Below the pieces are notes generated by a model, which was given only the letters and a program-made list of their open reading frames with translations, searched no databases and was not told the origin of the DNA. A DNA stretch of 64,000 nt, from positions 219,864 to 283,863 of the forward strand of contig JAKOVQ010000014.1 in the NCBI GenBank assembly GCA_029781975.1, written 5' to 3'. This stretch comes from Acidobacteriota bacterium (GTDB lineage Bacteria; Acidobacteriota; Thermoanaerobaculia; UBA5066). Below are positions 34,850-42,668 of this stretch, piece after piece (the first letter of the stretch is position 1; every line of letters begins with the position of its first letter). The position numbers and the translations under genes are program-made.

Positions 34850-35125
34850 CTACCCGGAGCGCCCGAAGCGCGCCGCCGACCGGGCGCGCGCCCGCTCCGC
34901 CTCGACCTCGCGGTCCCGGGCCGGGGCCGTGGTGACGAGGGACGCGACGAGCGTGCGCGCCGCGTCGGACACCTCCCGGACGGCGCGCTCGAACGCCTCC
35001 TCGTTCGCCTTCGAGGGCCTGTTGAAGCCGCTCAGCTTCCGGACGAACTGGAGGGACGCGGCCCGGATCTCCTCTTCCGTGGCCGGTGGCTCGAAGTTGA
35101 AGAGCGTCTTGATGCTGCGACACAT
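34850..35125 (-). CDS. DUF2277 family protein
   Basis: A 91-aa protein that closely follows DUF2277: M-C-R-S-I-K-T-L-F-N-F-E-P-P-A-T-E-E-E-I, then R-A-A-S-L-Q-F-V-R-K-L-S-G-F-N-R-P-S-K-A-N. The family is small, cytoplasmic and uncharacterised. The N-terminal M-C-R is almost invariant in the family, which fixes the start at 35125. The gap to the next upstream gene is 63 nt. Confidence 0.93.
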   Translation of the reverse strand: MCRSIKTLFNFEPPATEEEIRAASLQFVRKLSGFNRPSKANEEAFERAVREVSDAARTLVASLVTTAPARDREVEAERARARSAARFGRSG

Positions 35126-35188
35126 GGGAGCCCCCGGGACAGAATAGTCCGGCGGGAGTCGCGGGGACGGTCCCTCGCGGATCCGCCT

Positions 35189-35755
35189 TCAACGACCGGC
35201 ACGCCGGACGAGGAGGAGCTCGTGGAACGCGTCCGCCGTGAAGATGTCCGTGACGTCGAAGCCGCGATCGAAGAGCTTGTCGATCTCGCGGCGGGTCAGG
35301 AGACGTTCCTCCTTGAACGGGGTTGAGGCGTCCCGTTGGCGGACCAGCCCGGGTCCGAGGATCTCGTACCGCACCGCGGGCCGGCGCGCGGAGGCGATCG
35401 AGGCGGGAAGCAGGGCGAGGGCGCGTCCCCCGGGCCGGAGGATCTCCTGGAGCCGGTCCGCGAGCGGAGCGAGGAAGGCGGCCGGCGCGCAGCCGAAGAG
35501 GTTCCAGCAGAGAGCGGCGTGGAACGTCCCGGCCGGGTACTTGATGTTCGCCTTCAGGTAGTCGTCCGCGCTCTGGCTCCGCTCGACGGCCTCGGCGAGG
35601 CTCCGCAGCGCGTCCTCGGCGTAGAGCCGGCGGCCCGGTCCGGCGAGGTGGTCGATGCTCGCCTGCGACGCCCCGCCGAGGTCGAGGACGACGGCCTCCG
35701 GGAGGCTCTCCACGAAGTCCATCAGCCGCCGCAGGCCAACGCTCTGCCGCTCCAT
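35189..35755 (-). CDS. Class I SAM-dependent methyltransferase-like protein
   Basis: A 188-aa protein with a Rossmann-like start: A-V-V-L-D-L-G-G-A-S-Q-A-S near residues 21-33 stands for motif I, and an acidic residue follows in L-Y-A-E-D-A-L. F-H-A-A-L-C-W-N-L-F and L-R-P-G-G-R-A-L-A-L-L-P are motifs IV and V/VI of class I methyltransferases. Motif I is weaker than usual (D-L-G-G rather than D-x-G-x-G). The substrate is unknown. A TATCCT box lies 8 nt before ATG 35755. Confidence 0.78.
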   Translation of the reverse strand: MERQSVGLRRLMDFVESLPEAVVLDLGGASQASIDHLAGPGRRLYAEDALRSLAEAVERSQSADDYLKANIKYPAGTFHAALCWNLFGCAPAAFLAPLADRLQEILRPGGRALALLPASIASARRPAVRYEILGPGLVRQRDASTPFKEERLLTRREIDKLFDRGFDVTDIFTADAFHELLLVRRAGR

Positions 35756-35786
35756 CGCGTCTCAGGATAGCGCCCGCCGCGCCGGC

Positions 35787-35816
35787 TTGACATGCAAGTG
35801 ATTACTTGCCTATAAG
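35787..35816 (+). promoter_or_regulatory. Promoter with ArsR-type operator
   Basis: TTGACA (35787-35792) and TATAAG (35811-35816) are separated by 18 nt. The spacer holds the perfect inverted repeat GCAAGTGATTACTTGC (35794-35809), so a repressor bound there would block RNA polymerase. The downstream gene is an ArsR-family repressor, implying autorepression. The start codon GTG 35823 lies 6 nt after the -10, so the transcript would be leaderless. Confidence 0.88.
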
Positions 35817-35822
35817 GGACGC

Positions 35823-36149
35823 GTGAGCGACGCCGACCTCCTCTTCAAGGCCCTGGCGGACAGGGGGCGCCGGAAGCTCATGGACCGCCTGCACGCGAAC
35901 GACGGCCAGACGCTCGGCCAGCTCTGCCGGCACCTGGACATGACGCGGCAGGGCGTCACCCAGCACCTCGCCGTCCTCGAGGCCGCGAACCTGGTCGTCG
36001 TGACGTGGCGCGGGCGCGAGAAGCTGCACTTCCTCAACCCGGTCCCGTTGCAGGAGATCTACGACCGCTGGATCCGCAAGTTCGAGAGGCCGCGCCTCGC
36101 AGCCCTGCGCGACCTGAAGCGCCGTCTGGAAGGCGACCCGAAGGGCTGA
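35823..36149 (+). CDS. ArsR-family winged-helix transcriptional repressor
   Basis: A 108-aa HTH_20/ArsR regulator. The helices include D-L-L-F-K-A-L-A-D-R-G-R-R-K-L-M and D-G-Q-T-L-G-Q-L-C-R-H-L-D-M-T-R-Q-G-V-T-Q-H-L-A-V-L-E (recognition helix). The wing reads V-T-W-R-G-R-E-K-L-H-F-L-N. No metal-binding Cys pair is present, so it is of the type paired with SRPBCC proteins rather than arsenic sensing. The GTG start at 35823 lies directly behind an operator-bearing promoter. The SRPBCC gene follows after 18 nt and is likely part of the same operon. Confidence 0.93.
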   Translation: MSDADLLFKALADRGRRKLMDRLHANDGQTLGQLCRHLDMTRQGVTQHLAVLEAANLVVVTWRGREKLHFLNPVPLQEIYDRWIRKFERPRLAALRDLKRRLEGDPKG

Positions 36150-36167
36150 ACCCCGATGGGAGGCACC

Positions 36168-36620
36168 ATGAACGCAGGAAACCGCAGCAGCTTCGTCTAC
36201 GTCATCTTCATTCGCACCACGCCCGAGGCGCTCTGGCAGGCCCTCACCGAGCCGGAGTTCACCCGCAAGTACTGGTTCGGCGTCTCCGTCGAGTCCGGCT
36301 GGGAGAAGGGCTCCGCCTGGAAGCTGGCCTACCCGGACGGGCGCGTGACCGACACGGGCGAGATCCTCGAGATCGACCCGCCGCGCCGCATGGTCATCCG
36401 GTGGCAGCACGAGTGGATGCCCGAGCTCAAGGCGGAAGGTCCGGCCCGCTGCACGATCGAGCTCGAGCCGGTCGGCCGGGCGGTGAAGCTCACCATCACC
36501 CACGAGATCGACCGCCCCGATTCCGGCCTCATCAAGGCCGTTTCGGGCGGCTGGCCGCGCATCCTCTCCAACCTGAAATCGCTCCTCGAGACGGGCGAGA
36601 TCACCCTCCCCGACAAGTGA
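36168..36620 (+). CDS. SRPBCC/AHSA1-family protein, ArsR partner
   Basis: A 150-aa Aha1-type START-like domain: F-I-R-T-T-P-E-A-L-W-Q-A-L-T-E-P-E-F-T-R-K-Y-W-F-G, V-T-D-T-G-E-I-L-E-I-D-P-P-R-R, and a terminal L-S-N-L-K-S-L-L-E-T-G. ATG 36168 has GGGAGG 5 nt upstream; the in-frame ATG 12 nt earlier lacks one. These proteins are almost always encoded with an ArsR regulator. The ligand or function is unknown. Regulation would be by the operator at 35794-35809. Confidence 0.9.
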   Translation: MNAGNRSSFVYVIFIRTTPEALWQALTEPEFTRKYWFGVSVESGWEKGSAWKLAYPDGRVTDTGEILEIDPPRRMVIRWQHEWMPELKAEGPARCTIELEPVGRAVKLTITHEIDRPDSGLIKAVSGGWPRILSNLKSLLETGEITLPDK

Positions 36621-36744
36621 GGCGCGACGGGCACGCCCGCTCCGCGGAACGGTGGAGCGGGTCGTCAGCCTCGGCGAGGGCCGCCGCGCTCGAGGGGGGG
36701 CGGCGGCCCGTCGTCGAGCCGGCTTTGCTCGTCTCGACGATTGA

Positions 36745-36750
36745 TAGAAT
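36745..36750 (+). promoter_or_regulatory. -10-like TAGAAT box 6 nt before the DUF3592 start
   Basis: TAGAAT (in TTGATAGAAT) lies exactly 6 nt before ATG 36757. No Shine-Dalgarno is seen and no clear -35 was found at 16-18 nt. The geometry equals that of the ArsR promoter. Confidence 0.45.
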
Positions 36751-36756
36751 GCATGC

Positions 36757-37248
36757 ATGCCCAACGGTCGGTCCCCCGTGCCGCAGGTGATGCTTCTCGT
36801 GGGCGGGCTCGTCGTCGCTTACGTCGGCCTGACGTTCCTCGTTGGAGGGGTCGTGAACGTCCGGCGGAACCTCGCCTTCGACCGGGAGGGCGTGCCGGTG
36901 GACGCGGTGATCCTCCGGACGGAGGCCCGCTCGCGGCCCTCGAGGCCCGGCGGCTACGGCTCGGGCGGCTCGACGATGCGCGTCGTCTACTACCGCTATC
37001 GGGCTCCCGACGGCGTGCACGAGGGAAGCGCGAACCCGCCGCGCGAGGTCGGGGCGAAGCTGGGAGCGGGCGACACGATCAAGGTCACGTACCTGCCGTC
37101 GCAGCCAGGCGAGTCGCGGTTTGGAGGCTCCTCCTCCTTCCCTGCCCTTCTCGTCTGTGCCGGGGCCGTCTTGAGCCTGGTGGGCATCGGACTGATCGTG
37201 AAAGGGGCCAGCTACTTCCGGAGAGCCGGGCAGCAGGCGAGCGAGTAG
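36757..37248 (+). CDS. DUF3592 membrane protein
   Basis: A 163-aa protein with two TM helices (~9-33 and ~125-148) flanking an extracytoplasmic beta domain. That domain contains V-D-A-V-I-L-R-T-E-A, V-V-Y-Y-R-Y-R-A-P-D-G and V-G-A-K-L-G-A-G-D-T-I-K-V-T-Y-L-P-S-Q-P. The last segment is the DUF3592 hallmark (G-x-x-V-x-V-x-Y-x-P-x-x-P). The function of the family is unknown. The transcript is probably leaderless. Confidence 0.85.
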   Translation: MPNGRSPVPQVMLLVGGLVVAYVGLTFLVGGVVNVRRNLAFDREGVPVDAVILRTEARSRPSRPGGYGSGGSTMRVVYYRYRAPDGVHEGSANPPREVGAKLGAGDTIKVTYLPSQPGESRFGGSSSFPALLVCAGAVLSLVGIGLIVKGASYFRRAGQQASE

Positions 37249-37412
37249 TCGGACCCCGGATGCCGGCTGCTCCCGGCCTCGCAGGCGCTTGAAGCGCGCC
37301 TCCGGTGCGCGGGTGACGGGATACCGACGAGGTCGCCGTGCGCTCCCCTGGAGCCGATGCGGTTCCCCGGGGACGGCTTCCGACGTTCCGAGCCGTGCCT
37401 CGGAAGCCGCAT

Positions 37413-38678
37413 TCAGCCGTGGCGGTCGCAGGCCTCCGCCCGTGCGAGAAGAAAGGCCCTCTCCCGCTCGTTGCGGGTGAGCGAGGCCGCAGCCTCGAAC
37501 TCCGAGCGCGCCTCGGCCCGTCGGCCGGCCCGGAACAGGAAGTCGCCCCGCGCCGCCGGCAGGGGCGCGTAGCTCCGGAGGGCGGCGGCGTCGGCGATCT
37601 CTTCCAGCAGCCTGAGGCCCGCTTCGGGGCCGAAGGCCATGCTGTGGGCGATGGCGCGGTTGAGGTCGACCACCGGCGACGGGGAGACGACGCGCAGCCG
37701 GTCGTAGAGCGCGGCGATGCGCGGCCAGTCGGTGTCGGCGGCCCGGCGCGCGCGGGCGTGGCAGGCGGCGAGGGCGGCTTGCAGCACGTAGGGGCCATCG
37801 CCGCCCAGCGCTTCGGCGCGGGCCAGCGCGTCGAGGCCCCGGCGGATCAGGAGCTGGTCCCAGCGCGAGCGGTCCTGCTCGGTGAGCGGCACGAACGAGC
37901 CGTCCGGCCCGGTGCGCGCCTTGAGGCGCGACGCCTGGATCTCCATCAGGGCCAGGAGGCCGAGCACCTCGGCATCCTCGGGCATCAGCCCGGCCAGGAT
38001 GCGGCCGAGCCGCAGCGCCTCCAGGCAGAGGCCCGGCCGGACGAGGTCGTCGCCCGCCGTGGCCGCATGGCCTTCGTTGAAGATGAGGTAGACGACCTCG
38101 AGCACCGAGGCGAGCCGCGCGGCCCGTTCGGCGCCCCGCGGCACCTCGAAGGCCAGGCCGGCCTTCGCGATCGCCTTCTTCGCGCGGACGATCCGCTGCG
38201 CGATCGTGGCCTCGGTCGACAGGAAGGCGCGGGCAATCTCGTCGGTCGTCAGGCCGCCGACCACCCGCAGGGTCAGCGCCGCGCGGGCCTCTGGCGACAG
38301 GATGGGATGGCAGGCCGTGAAGATGAGGCCCAGGAGCTCGTCGCCGAGGTCGTCGTCCACGGCCGCCTCGATCGCCTCGACCGCGCCTTCGATCTTCTCG
38401 TCCAGTGTCCGCGCAATCTCCGCGTGCTTGCCCTCGCGCATCCTGTCGTGCCGGAGGGAGTCGATGGCGCGGCGCTTGGCGACGGCCATCAGCCAGGCGC
38501 CCGGATTCGCCGGAACGCCGGTCTTCGGCCATTCGGACAGGGCGACGACCAGGGCGTCCTGCGCCAGCTCCTCCGCGAGGTCGACGCTCCGCACCATGCG
38601 GGCCAGGCCCGCGATGAGCCTGGCCCGCTCGATGCGAAAGGTCGCCTCGATCGCCCGGTGCGTCTCCCCTGCGGTCAC
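37413..38678 (-). CDS. ECF-type RNA polymerase sigma factor (ECF42-like) with C-terminal TPR-like extension
   Basis: A 421-aa sigma factor, about twice the usual ECF length. Region 2 (L-A-R-M-V-R-S-V-D-L-A-E-E-L-A-Q-D-A-L, W-L-M-A-V-A-K-R-R-A-I-D-S-L-R) and region 4 (L-T-T-D-E-I-A-R-A-F-L-S-T-E-A-T-I-A-Q-R-I-V-R-A-K) are followed by a ~230-residue helical extension (A-L-M-E-I-Q-A-S-R, V-V-D-L-N-R-A-I-A) like the TPR domain of ECF42. That group lacks an anti-sigma factor and is encoded with DGPF/YCII proteins. The next upstream gene here is such a protein. The start is GTG 38678. Confidence 0.92.
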   Translation of the reverse strand: MTAGETHRAIEATFRIERARLIAGLARMVRSVDLAEELAQDALVVALSEWPKTGVPANPGAWLMAVAKRRAIDSLRHDRMREGKHAEIARTLDEKIEGAVEAIEAAVDDDLGDELLGLIFTACHPILSPEARAALTLRVVGGLTTDEIARAFLSTEATIAQRIVRAKKAIAKAGLAFEVPRGAERAARLASVLEVVYLIFNEGHAATAGDDLVRPGLCLEALRLGRILAGLMPEDAEVLGLLALMEIQASRLKARTGPDGSFVPLTEQDRSRWDQLLIRRGLDALARAEALGGDGPYVLQAALAACHARARRAADTDWPRIAALYDRLRVVSPSPVVDLNRAIAHSMAFGPEAGLRLLEEIADAAALRSYAPLPAARGDFLFRAGRRAEARSEFEAAASLTRNERERAFLLARAEACDRHG

Positions 38679-38732
38679 ACCGCATTCTCGGCGAGGGCCG
38701 CAGGGGAGACAAAACGGCCCCGGCCGACGGGA

Positions 38733-39167
38733 TCAGGCGACGCCGAGCTTCCCGCGCTCCCCGGTCCGAGGGTTCGCGAGCTCCTCGGGCGTCACGAAGT
38801 CCTTCAGGTCCGCCGCCTCGAAGAACGGCCGGATCTCGATCTCGCCCGGGCGATCCGGCATCGGAGGGATGCGCGCCACCCAGGCCATCGCCTCGTCCAT
38901 GTCCTTGACCTCCCAGATCGCGAAGCCGGCCACCAGCTCTCGCGCCTCGGCGAACGGCCCGTCGATGACCGTCCGCTTCCCGCGCTCGAAGACCACGCGC
39001 TTGGACTCGGCGCTGGGCTTCAGGCCGGCGGCTGCCACGAAGACGCCGGCCTTCACAAGCTCCTCGGTGAACACGTCCATCGCCTTGAACGCCTCGAGCA
39101 TCTCGGGCGTCGGGGCCATGGTCATATCGCTCTCCCCGTAGGACTTGAAGAACACCATGACTCGCAT
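38733..39167 (-). CDS. YCII/DGPF-domain protein, ECF42 partner
   Basis: A 144-aa protein of the YCII-related DGPF family. The signature D-G-P-F appears in V-I-D-G-P-F-A-E-A-R-E-L-V-A-G-F, and M-V-F-F-K-S-Y-G-E-S-D at the start and I-E-I-R-P-F-F are also family-typical. ATG 39167 has a strong GAGGAGG. The longer frame upstream is readthrough. The gene lies directly before the ECF42-like sigma factor (54 nt gap). DGPF proteins are thought to be targets or modulators of ECF42; the biochemical role is not established. Confidence 0.92.
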   Translation of the reverse strand: MRVMVFFKSYGESDMTMAPTPEMLEAFKAMDVFTEELVKAGVFVAAAGLKPSAESKRVVFERGKRTVIDGPFAEARELVAGFAIWEVKDMDEAMAWVARIPPMPDRPGEIEIRPFFEAADLKDFVTPEELANPRTGERGKLGVA

Positions 39168-39394
39168 CGTCTGCCTCCTCGTTCGAGCCGGCCCCTCTGG
39201 CCTCTCATAGGGACGACGACCGAGCCTGTCGGAAATCGACAGCGTTCCGCAAATTTCAGCGACGTTCCCGCCGCGCGGCAGGAACAGTTGGGATCGCCCA
39301 GCGGCGCGCGGTCGACCAGATCGGAGTTGTGGGCGCGGTCCAACCGACCAGCGTCCCTCGCGCGACCTGTCGTCGTGGCCGCGGCCCGTCCTGC

Positions 39395-40507
39395 CTACAA
39401 CGTCCGCTTGAAGAGCGGGATGGCGATGGCGAGGGTCACGGCGGCGAAGACGCCGAGGACGGCCATGTCGCCGAAGACGGCCGAGAGGGGGACCTCCTTC
39501 AGGAGGAGGGACTTGAAGCCGTCCACCGCGTAGGTGAAGGGGTCGACGCGCGCGATGGCGCGGAGCCACGGCGGGAAGGCCTGGATGGGGTAGACGGAGC
39601 CGCTCGGGAAGAAGAGGAGGGTGTTGAGGATGCCGAACATGGCGCGGGGGACGAGCGGGTCCTCGATCCGGACCATGAGGAGGAACATCATCGTGTTGAA
39701 GGCCAGGGCGGTGAGGACGATCATCACCAGGAGCCCGAACGCCGTCGCCGGGTCGAAGATGGTGCCGACCCCCGAGAGGAGCGACCCGATCACGCAGATG
39801 GTCACTCCGGTCATCACGGCCTTGATGGCGCCCGCGAGGTTCAGGCCCAGGACGAGCTCCAGCTTGCTGATGGGGGTGACGAGGTAGCCCTCGTGGACGC
39901 CCCGGGCCTTGTCGTCGATGTAGAGCATCCCCCCGCCGATCATCACCGAGACGAACATCGCCAGCGTGAGGGAGCCCGGCAGGAGGTACTTCATGTACTC
40001 GATGTACGGGTACAGCTCCACGATCTCGAGCGCGACCTGCCGGAGGATCCGCGGCTCGGGCTTCGGCTGGTTCAGCGCGTTCGTCAGCGCGGTCAGCTCG
40101 GCCTCGAGGGCGGAGCTGACGAAGGTGTCGCTGTTGTCGACGACGAGGGCGATCCGCGGGTGGTTCTCCTCCTCCACGCGGCGCGAGTAGTCCGGCGGGA
40201 TGATGACGGCGCCCTGGACCTTGCCGTTCTTCACGTCCGCCACGGCGCGCTTCTCGTCGTCGTAGGGGACCGCCTCGAACGTCCGGATGTTGGCGCGGAC
40301 CGAGTCGAACGCCTCGCGGACCTTCAGCGCCTCGGTCCCGCCGTCCTGGTCCACCACCGCCAGGCGCGCGTCCCGGATCTTCCCGCCGAAGGCGTTCCCC
40401 AGGACGACGAGCTGGACGAGCGGGAAGACCATCGAGGCCAGCATCAGGGCGGGCGAGCGGAAGAACTTCCGCATCTCGCGCTCGACCAGGGCGAGGACGC
40501 GCTTCAC
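39395..40507 (-). CDS. ABC-2 type transporter permease
   Basis: A 370-aa permease of the YhhJ/YbhR type. One N-terminal TM (~20-40) is followed by a ~130-residue periplasmic domain and about five C-terminal TM helices, with the ABC2 signature near L-L-F-F-P-S-G-S-V-Y-P-I-Q-A-F-P-P-W-L-R. GTG 40507 overlaps the stop of the ATPase gene by 4 nt (GTGA). It forms the membrane part of an HlyD-ATPase-permease exporter. Only one permease gene is present, so it presumably works as a homodimer, unlike YbhSR. Confidence 0.92.
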   Translation of the reverse strand: MKRVLALVEREMRKFFRSPALMLASMVFPLVQLVVLGNAFGGKIRDARLAVVDQDGGTEALKVREAFDSVRANIRTFEAVPYDDEKRAVADVKNGKVQGAVIIPPDYSRRVEEENHPRIALVVDNSDTFVSSALEAELTALTNALNQPKPEPRILRQVALEIVELYPYIEYMKYLLPGSLTLAMFVSVMIGGGMLYIDDKARGVHEGYLVTPISKLELVLGLNLAGAIKAVMTGVTICVIGSLLSGVGTIFDPATAFGLLVMIVLTALAFNTMMFLLMVRIEDPLVPRAMFGILNTLLFFPSGSVYPIQAFPPWLRAIARVDPFTYAVDGFKSLLLKEVPLSAVFGDMAVLGVFAAVTLAIAIPLFKRTL

Positions 40508-41511
40508 GGGTGGACCCCCGGTCGCGGCGGCATCACGAACCCCGGCGCCTTCTGCAGCTCGTCCCTCAGCTGACGCCCGGTGTAGTGGACGAAGACGTCG
40601 TCCAGCGTGGTGTTCTGCACGGAGAGCGCCGTGACGGCCACCCCCTCCGCCACGGCCGCCTCGACGAGGGCCGTGGTCGTCCGCGGGCCGTTCCCCGTCA
40701 GGACGCGGTACATCCCGGCCCCCTCGTGCTGCACCGACGTGACGTCGGGCAGGACGCCGAGCCGCCCCTCCCAGCCGTCCGGCGGGTCGCCGAACTGCGC
40801 CTCGATCACGTTCGTCCCCGGAACGCTCTCCTTCAGCCCCTTCGGCGCGTCGAGGGCGACGAGCTTCCCGTGGTCCACGATGGCGATCCGGTCGCAGAGC
40901 CGGTCGGCCTCGTCCATGTAGTGCGTCGTGATGAGGACGGTCAGGCGCCGGTGCTTCCGGATGTTCCCCAGCATCTCCCAGACGGCCACGCGGGAGACGG
41001 GGTCGAGGCCGGTCGTCGGCTCGTCGAGGAAGAAGATCCGCGGGTGGTGGACGAGGCCGCGCGCGATCTCGAGCCGCCGGCGCATCCCGCCCGAGAGGGT
41101 TTTCGTCTGGGCGTTCCGCCACTTCGTCAGGTCGACCAGCTCGAGCAGCTCGTCGATCGACCGCCTCCGCTCGCGCGGCGGCACGTCGTAGAGCTTGGCG
41201 TAGATGCTGAGGTTCTCCTCCACCGTCAGGTCGAGGTCGCTCGTCAGCGCCTGCGGGATCACGCCGATCGCGCGGCGCACCGCGTTCGGCTCCTTCGCCA
41301 CGTCGTGCCCCACGACCCGCGCCGTCCCGGAGGTGATCGGGATGAGCGTCGTCATCATTCGGATGAGGGTCGACTTCCCCGCGCCGTTCGGGCCGAGGAG
41401 GCCGAAGATCTCCTCCTCCTTCACGTCGAACGAGACGTCGTCCACCGCCGTGAAGTCGCCGTACCTCTTGACGATGTGCTCGACCTCGATCGCCGGGGGG
41501 GCTCCGCTCAC
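40504..41511 (-). CDS. ABC transporter ATP-binding protein
   Basis: A 335-aa ATPase with intact motifs: Walker A G-P-N-G-A-G-K-S-T (~40-48), Q-loop in G-V-I-P-Q-A-L-T, signature L-S-G-G-M-R-R-R-L-E-I, Walker B F-F-L-D-E-P-T-T-G-L-D-P and H-switch T-T-H-Y-M-D-E-A. The C-terminal ~90 residues form the accessory domain of drug-export ATPases. Start GTG 41511 overlaps the HlyD stop by 4 nt. The open frame upstream belongs to shadow sequence. Confidence 0.95.
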   Translation of the reverse strand: MSGAPPAIEVEHIVKRYGDFTAVDDVSFDVKEEEIFGLLGPNGAGKSTLIRMMTTLIPITSGTARVVGHDVAKEPNAVRRAIGVIPQALTSDLDLTVEENLSIYAKLYDVPPRERRRSIDELLELVDLTKWRNAQTKTLSGGMRRRLEIARGLVHHPRIFFLDEPTTGLDPVSRVAVWEMLGNIRKHRRLTVLITTHYMDEADRLCDRIAIVDHGKLVALDAPKGLKESVPGTNVIEAQFGDPPDGWEGRLGVLPDVTSVQHEGAGMYRVLTGNGPRTTTALVEAAVAEGVAVTALSVQNTTLDDVFVHYTGRQLRDELQKAPGFVMPPRPGVHP

Positions 41512-42575
41512 GGCTTCCCCTTCAGCTGCTCCGGCGAGATCAGGACCTCGGCGGTCATGCCGGGGACCCAGGCCCCCTTCGGGTTGTCGAGCCTCACCTT
41601 CAGGAGGATGGTCTTGATGTCGCGCTTCTTCCGGCTGACGTCGCGCTGGGTGGCGAAGTCGCTCTCCACCCCCTTGAAGATCACCTTCCCCTGCGTGACC
41701 GTCCCGCCCGGCAGCCTCACGCGCAGGACGTCGCCGAGGCCGACGTGGTCGGCCTCGGTCTCGGGGAGGGGCGCCCGGACCCAGGTATCGGAGAGGTCGA
41801 TCAGCGTGACGATGGGCGAGCCGGCCGACACCACCTCGCCCTGCCTCACGGCCCTCACCGAGACGGTCCCGCTCACCGGGGCGGTGACGTTCGTGTAGGC
41901 GAGCCGCACGGCCGCCAGCTCCCGCTGCGCCTCGGCGTTCTCCAGGTCGGCCCGGGTCTCCTCCACCGTGCTCCGGGCGGCGCCGGCGTCGTGGGTGCGG
42001 GCCAGAGCGGCCTCGAGGTCCCCCTCCGCCGCCTTCGCCAGCGCCTGCTGGGCCACCACGGCGGCCTTCGCCGCCTCGAGGCTCGTCTCGGCCTGGACGC
42101 GGTCCTGGTCGGACGCCACCCCCGACTTCGCCAGCTCGACCATCCTCTGGCTGTCGCTCCGGGTCCGTTCCAGCGTCGCCTGCGCCTGCTGCAGCTGGGC
42201 CCGCGCCGACGAGAGCCGGGCCCGGGCGCTGGCGACGTCGCTGGTGGTGGAGCCGGCGGTCGACTCCTCGCTGTGCCGGGTCTGCGCCACCTTGTGCTTC
42301 AGGCTCGCGATGGCCGCGTCCGCCGCCGCCTCCTGGGCCTTCAGCTCCGACGGGTCGAGGACGGCGATCAGGTCGCCCGCCTTCACCTGCGTCCCCTCGT
42401 CCACGAAAAGCTTCTCGACGCGCCCCGTGACCATCGGGCTGACGATCACCTGGTTGGCGTCGACCGTGCCGACGAGGACCAGGTCCTTCGAGCGGTCCGT
42501 GGAGACGAGGTAGTAGACCGAGGCGATGACGAGCAGCGCCCCGAGGAGGATGGCGAAGCGGTTGCGGGCGTTCAT
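41508..42575 (-). CDS. HlyD-family membrane-fusion protein
   Basis: A 355-aa adaptor. It has an N-terminal TM anchor (~7-26), a split lipoyl domain (V-S-P-M-V-T-G-R-V-E-K-L-F-V-D-E-G-T-Q-V-K-A-G-D-L and its partner A-P-V-S-G-T-V-S-V-R-A-V-R-Q-G-E-V-V), a long coiled-coil hairpin (~85-215) and a beta-barrel. It resembles YbhG/EmrA-type adaptors that carry substrate across the periplasm. ATG 42575 follows GAGGAG. It is the first gene of the three-gene exporter operon. A CATAATCC box about 60 nt upstream may be the -10. Confidence 0.92.
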   Translation of the reverse strand: MNARNRFAILLGALLVIASVYYLVSTDRSKDLVLVGTVDANQVIVSPMVTGRVEKLFVDEGTQVKAGDLIAVLDPSELKAQEAAADAAIASLKHKVAQTRHSEESTAGSTTSDVASARARLSSARAQLQQAQATLERTRSDSQRMVELAKSGVASDQDRVQAETSLEAAKAAVVAQQALAKAAEGDLEAALARTHDAGAARSTVEETRADLENAEAQRELAAVRLAYTNVTAPVSGTVSVRAVRQGEVVSAGSPIVTLIDLSDTWVRAPLPETEADHVGLGDVLRVRLPGGTVTQGKVIFKGVESDFATQRDVSRKKRDIKTILLKVRLDNPKGAWVPGMTAEVLISPEQLKGKP

Positions 42576-42668
42576 GGGAGGGCTCCTCGACGGATGGACG
42601 GGGCGTCGCTGGGAGCCCCGCCGGCCGGAGCCGGATTATGGCGCCTCGCCCTCGCCCCCGCCGGGCGC

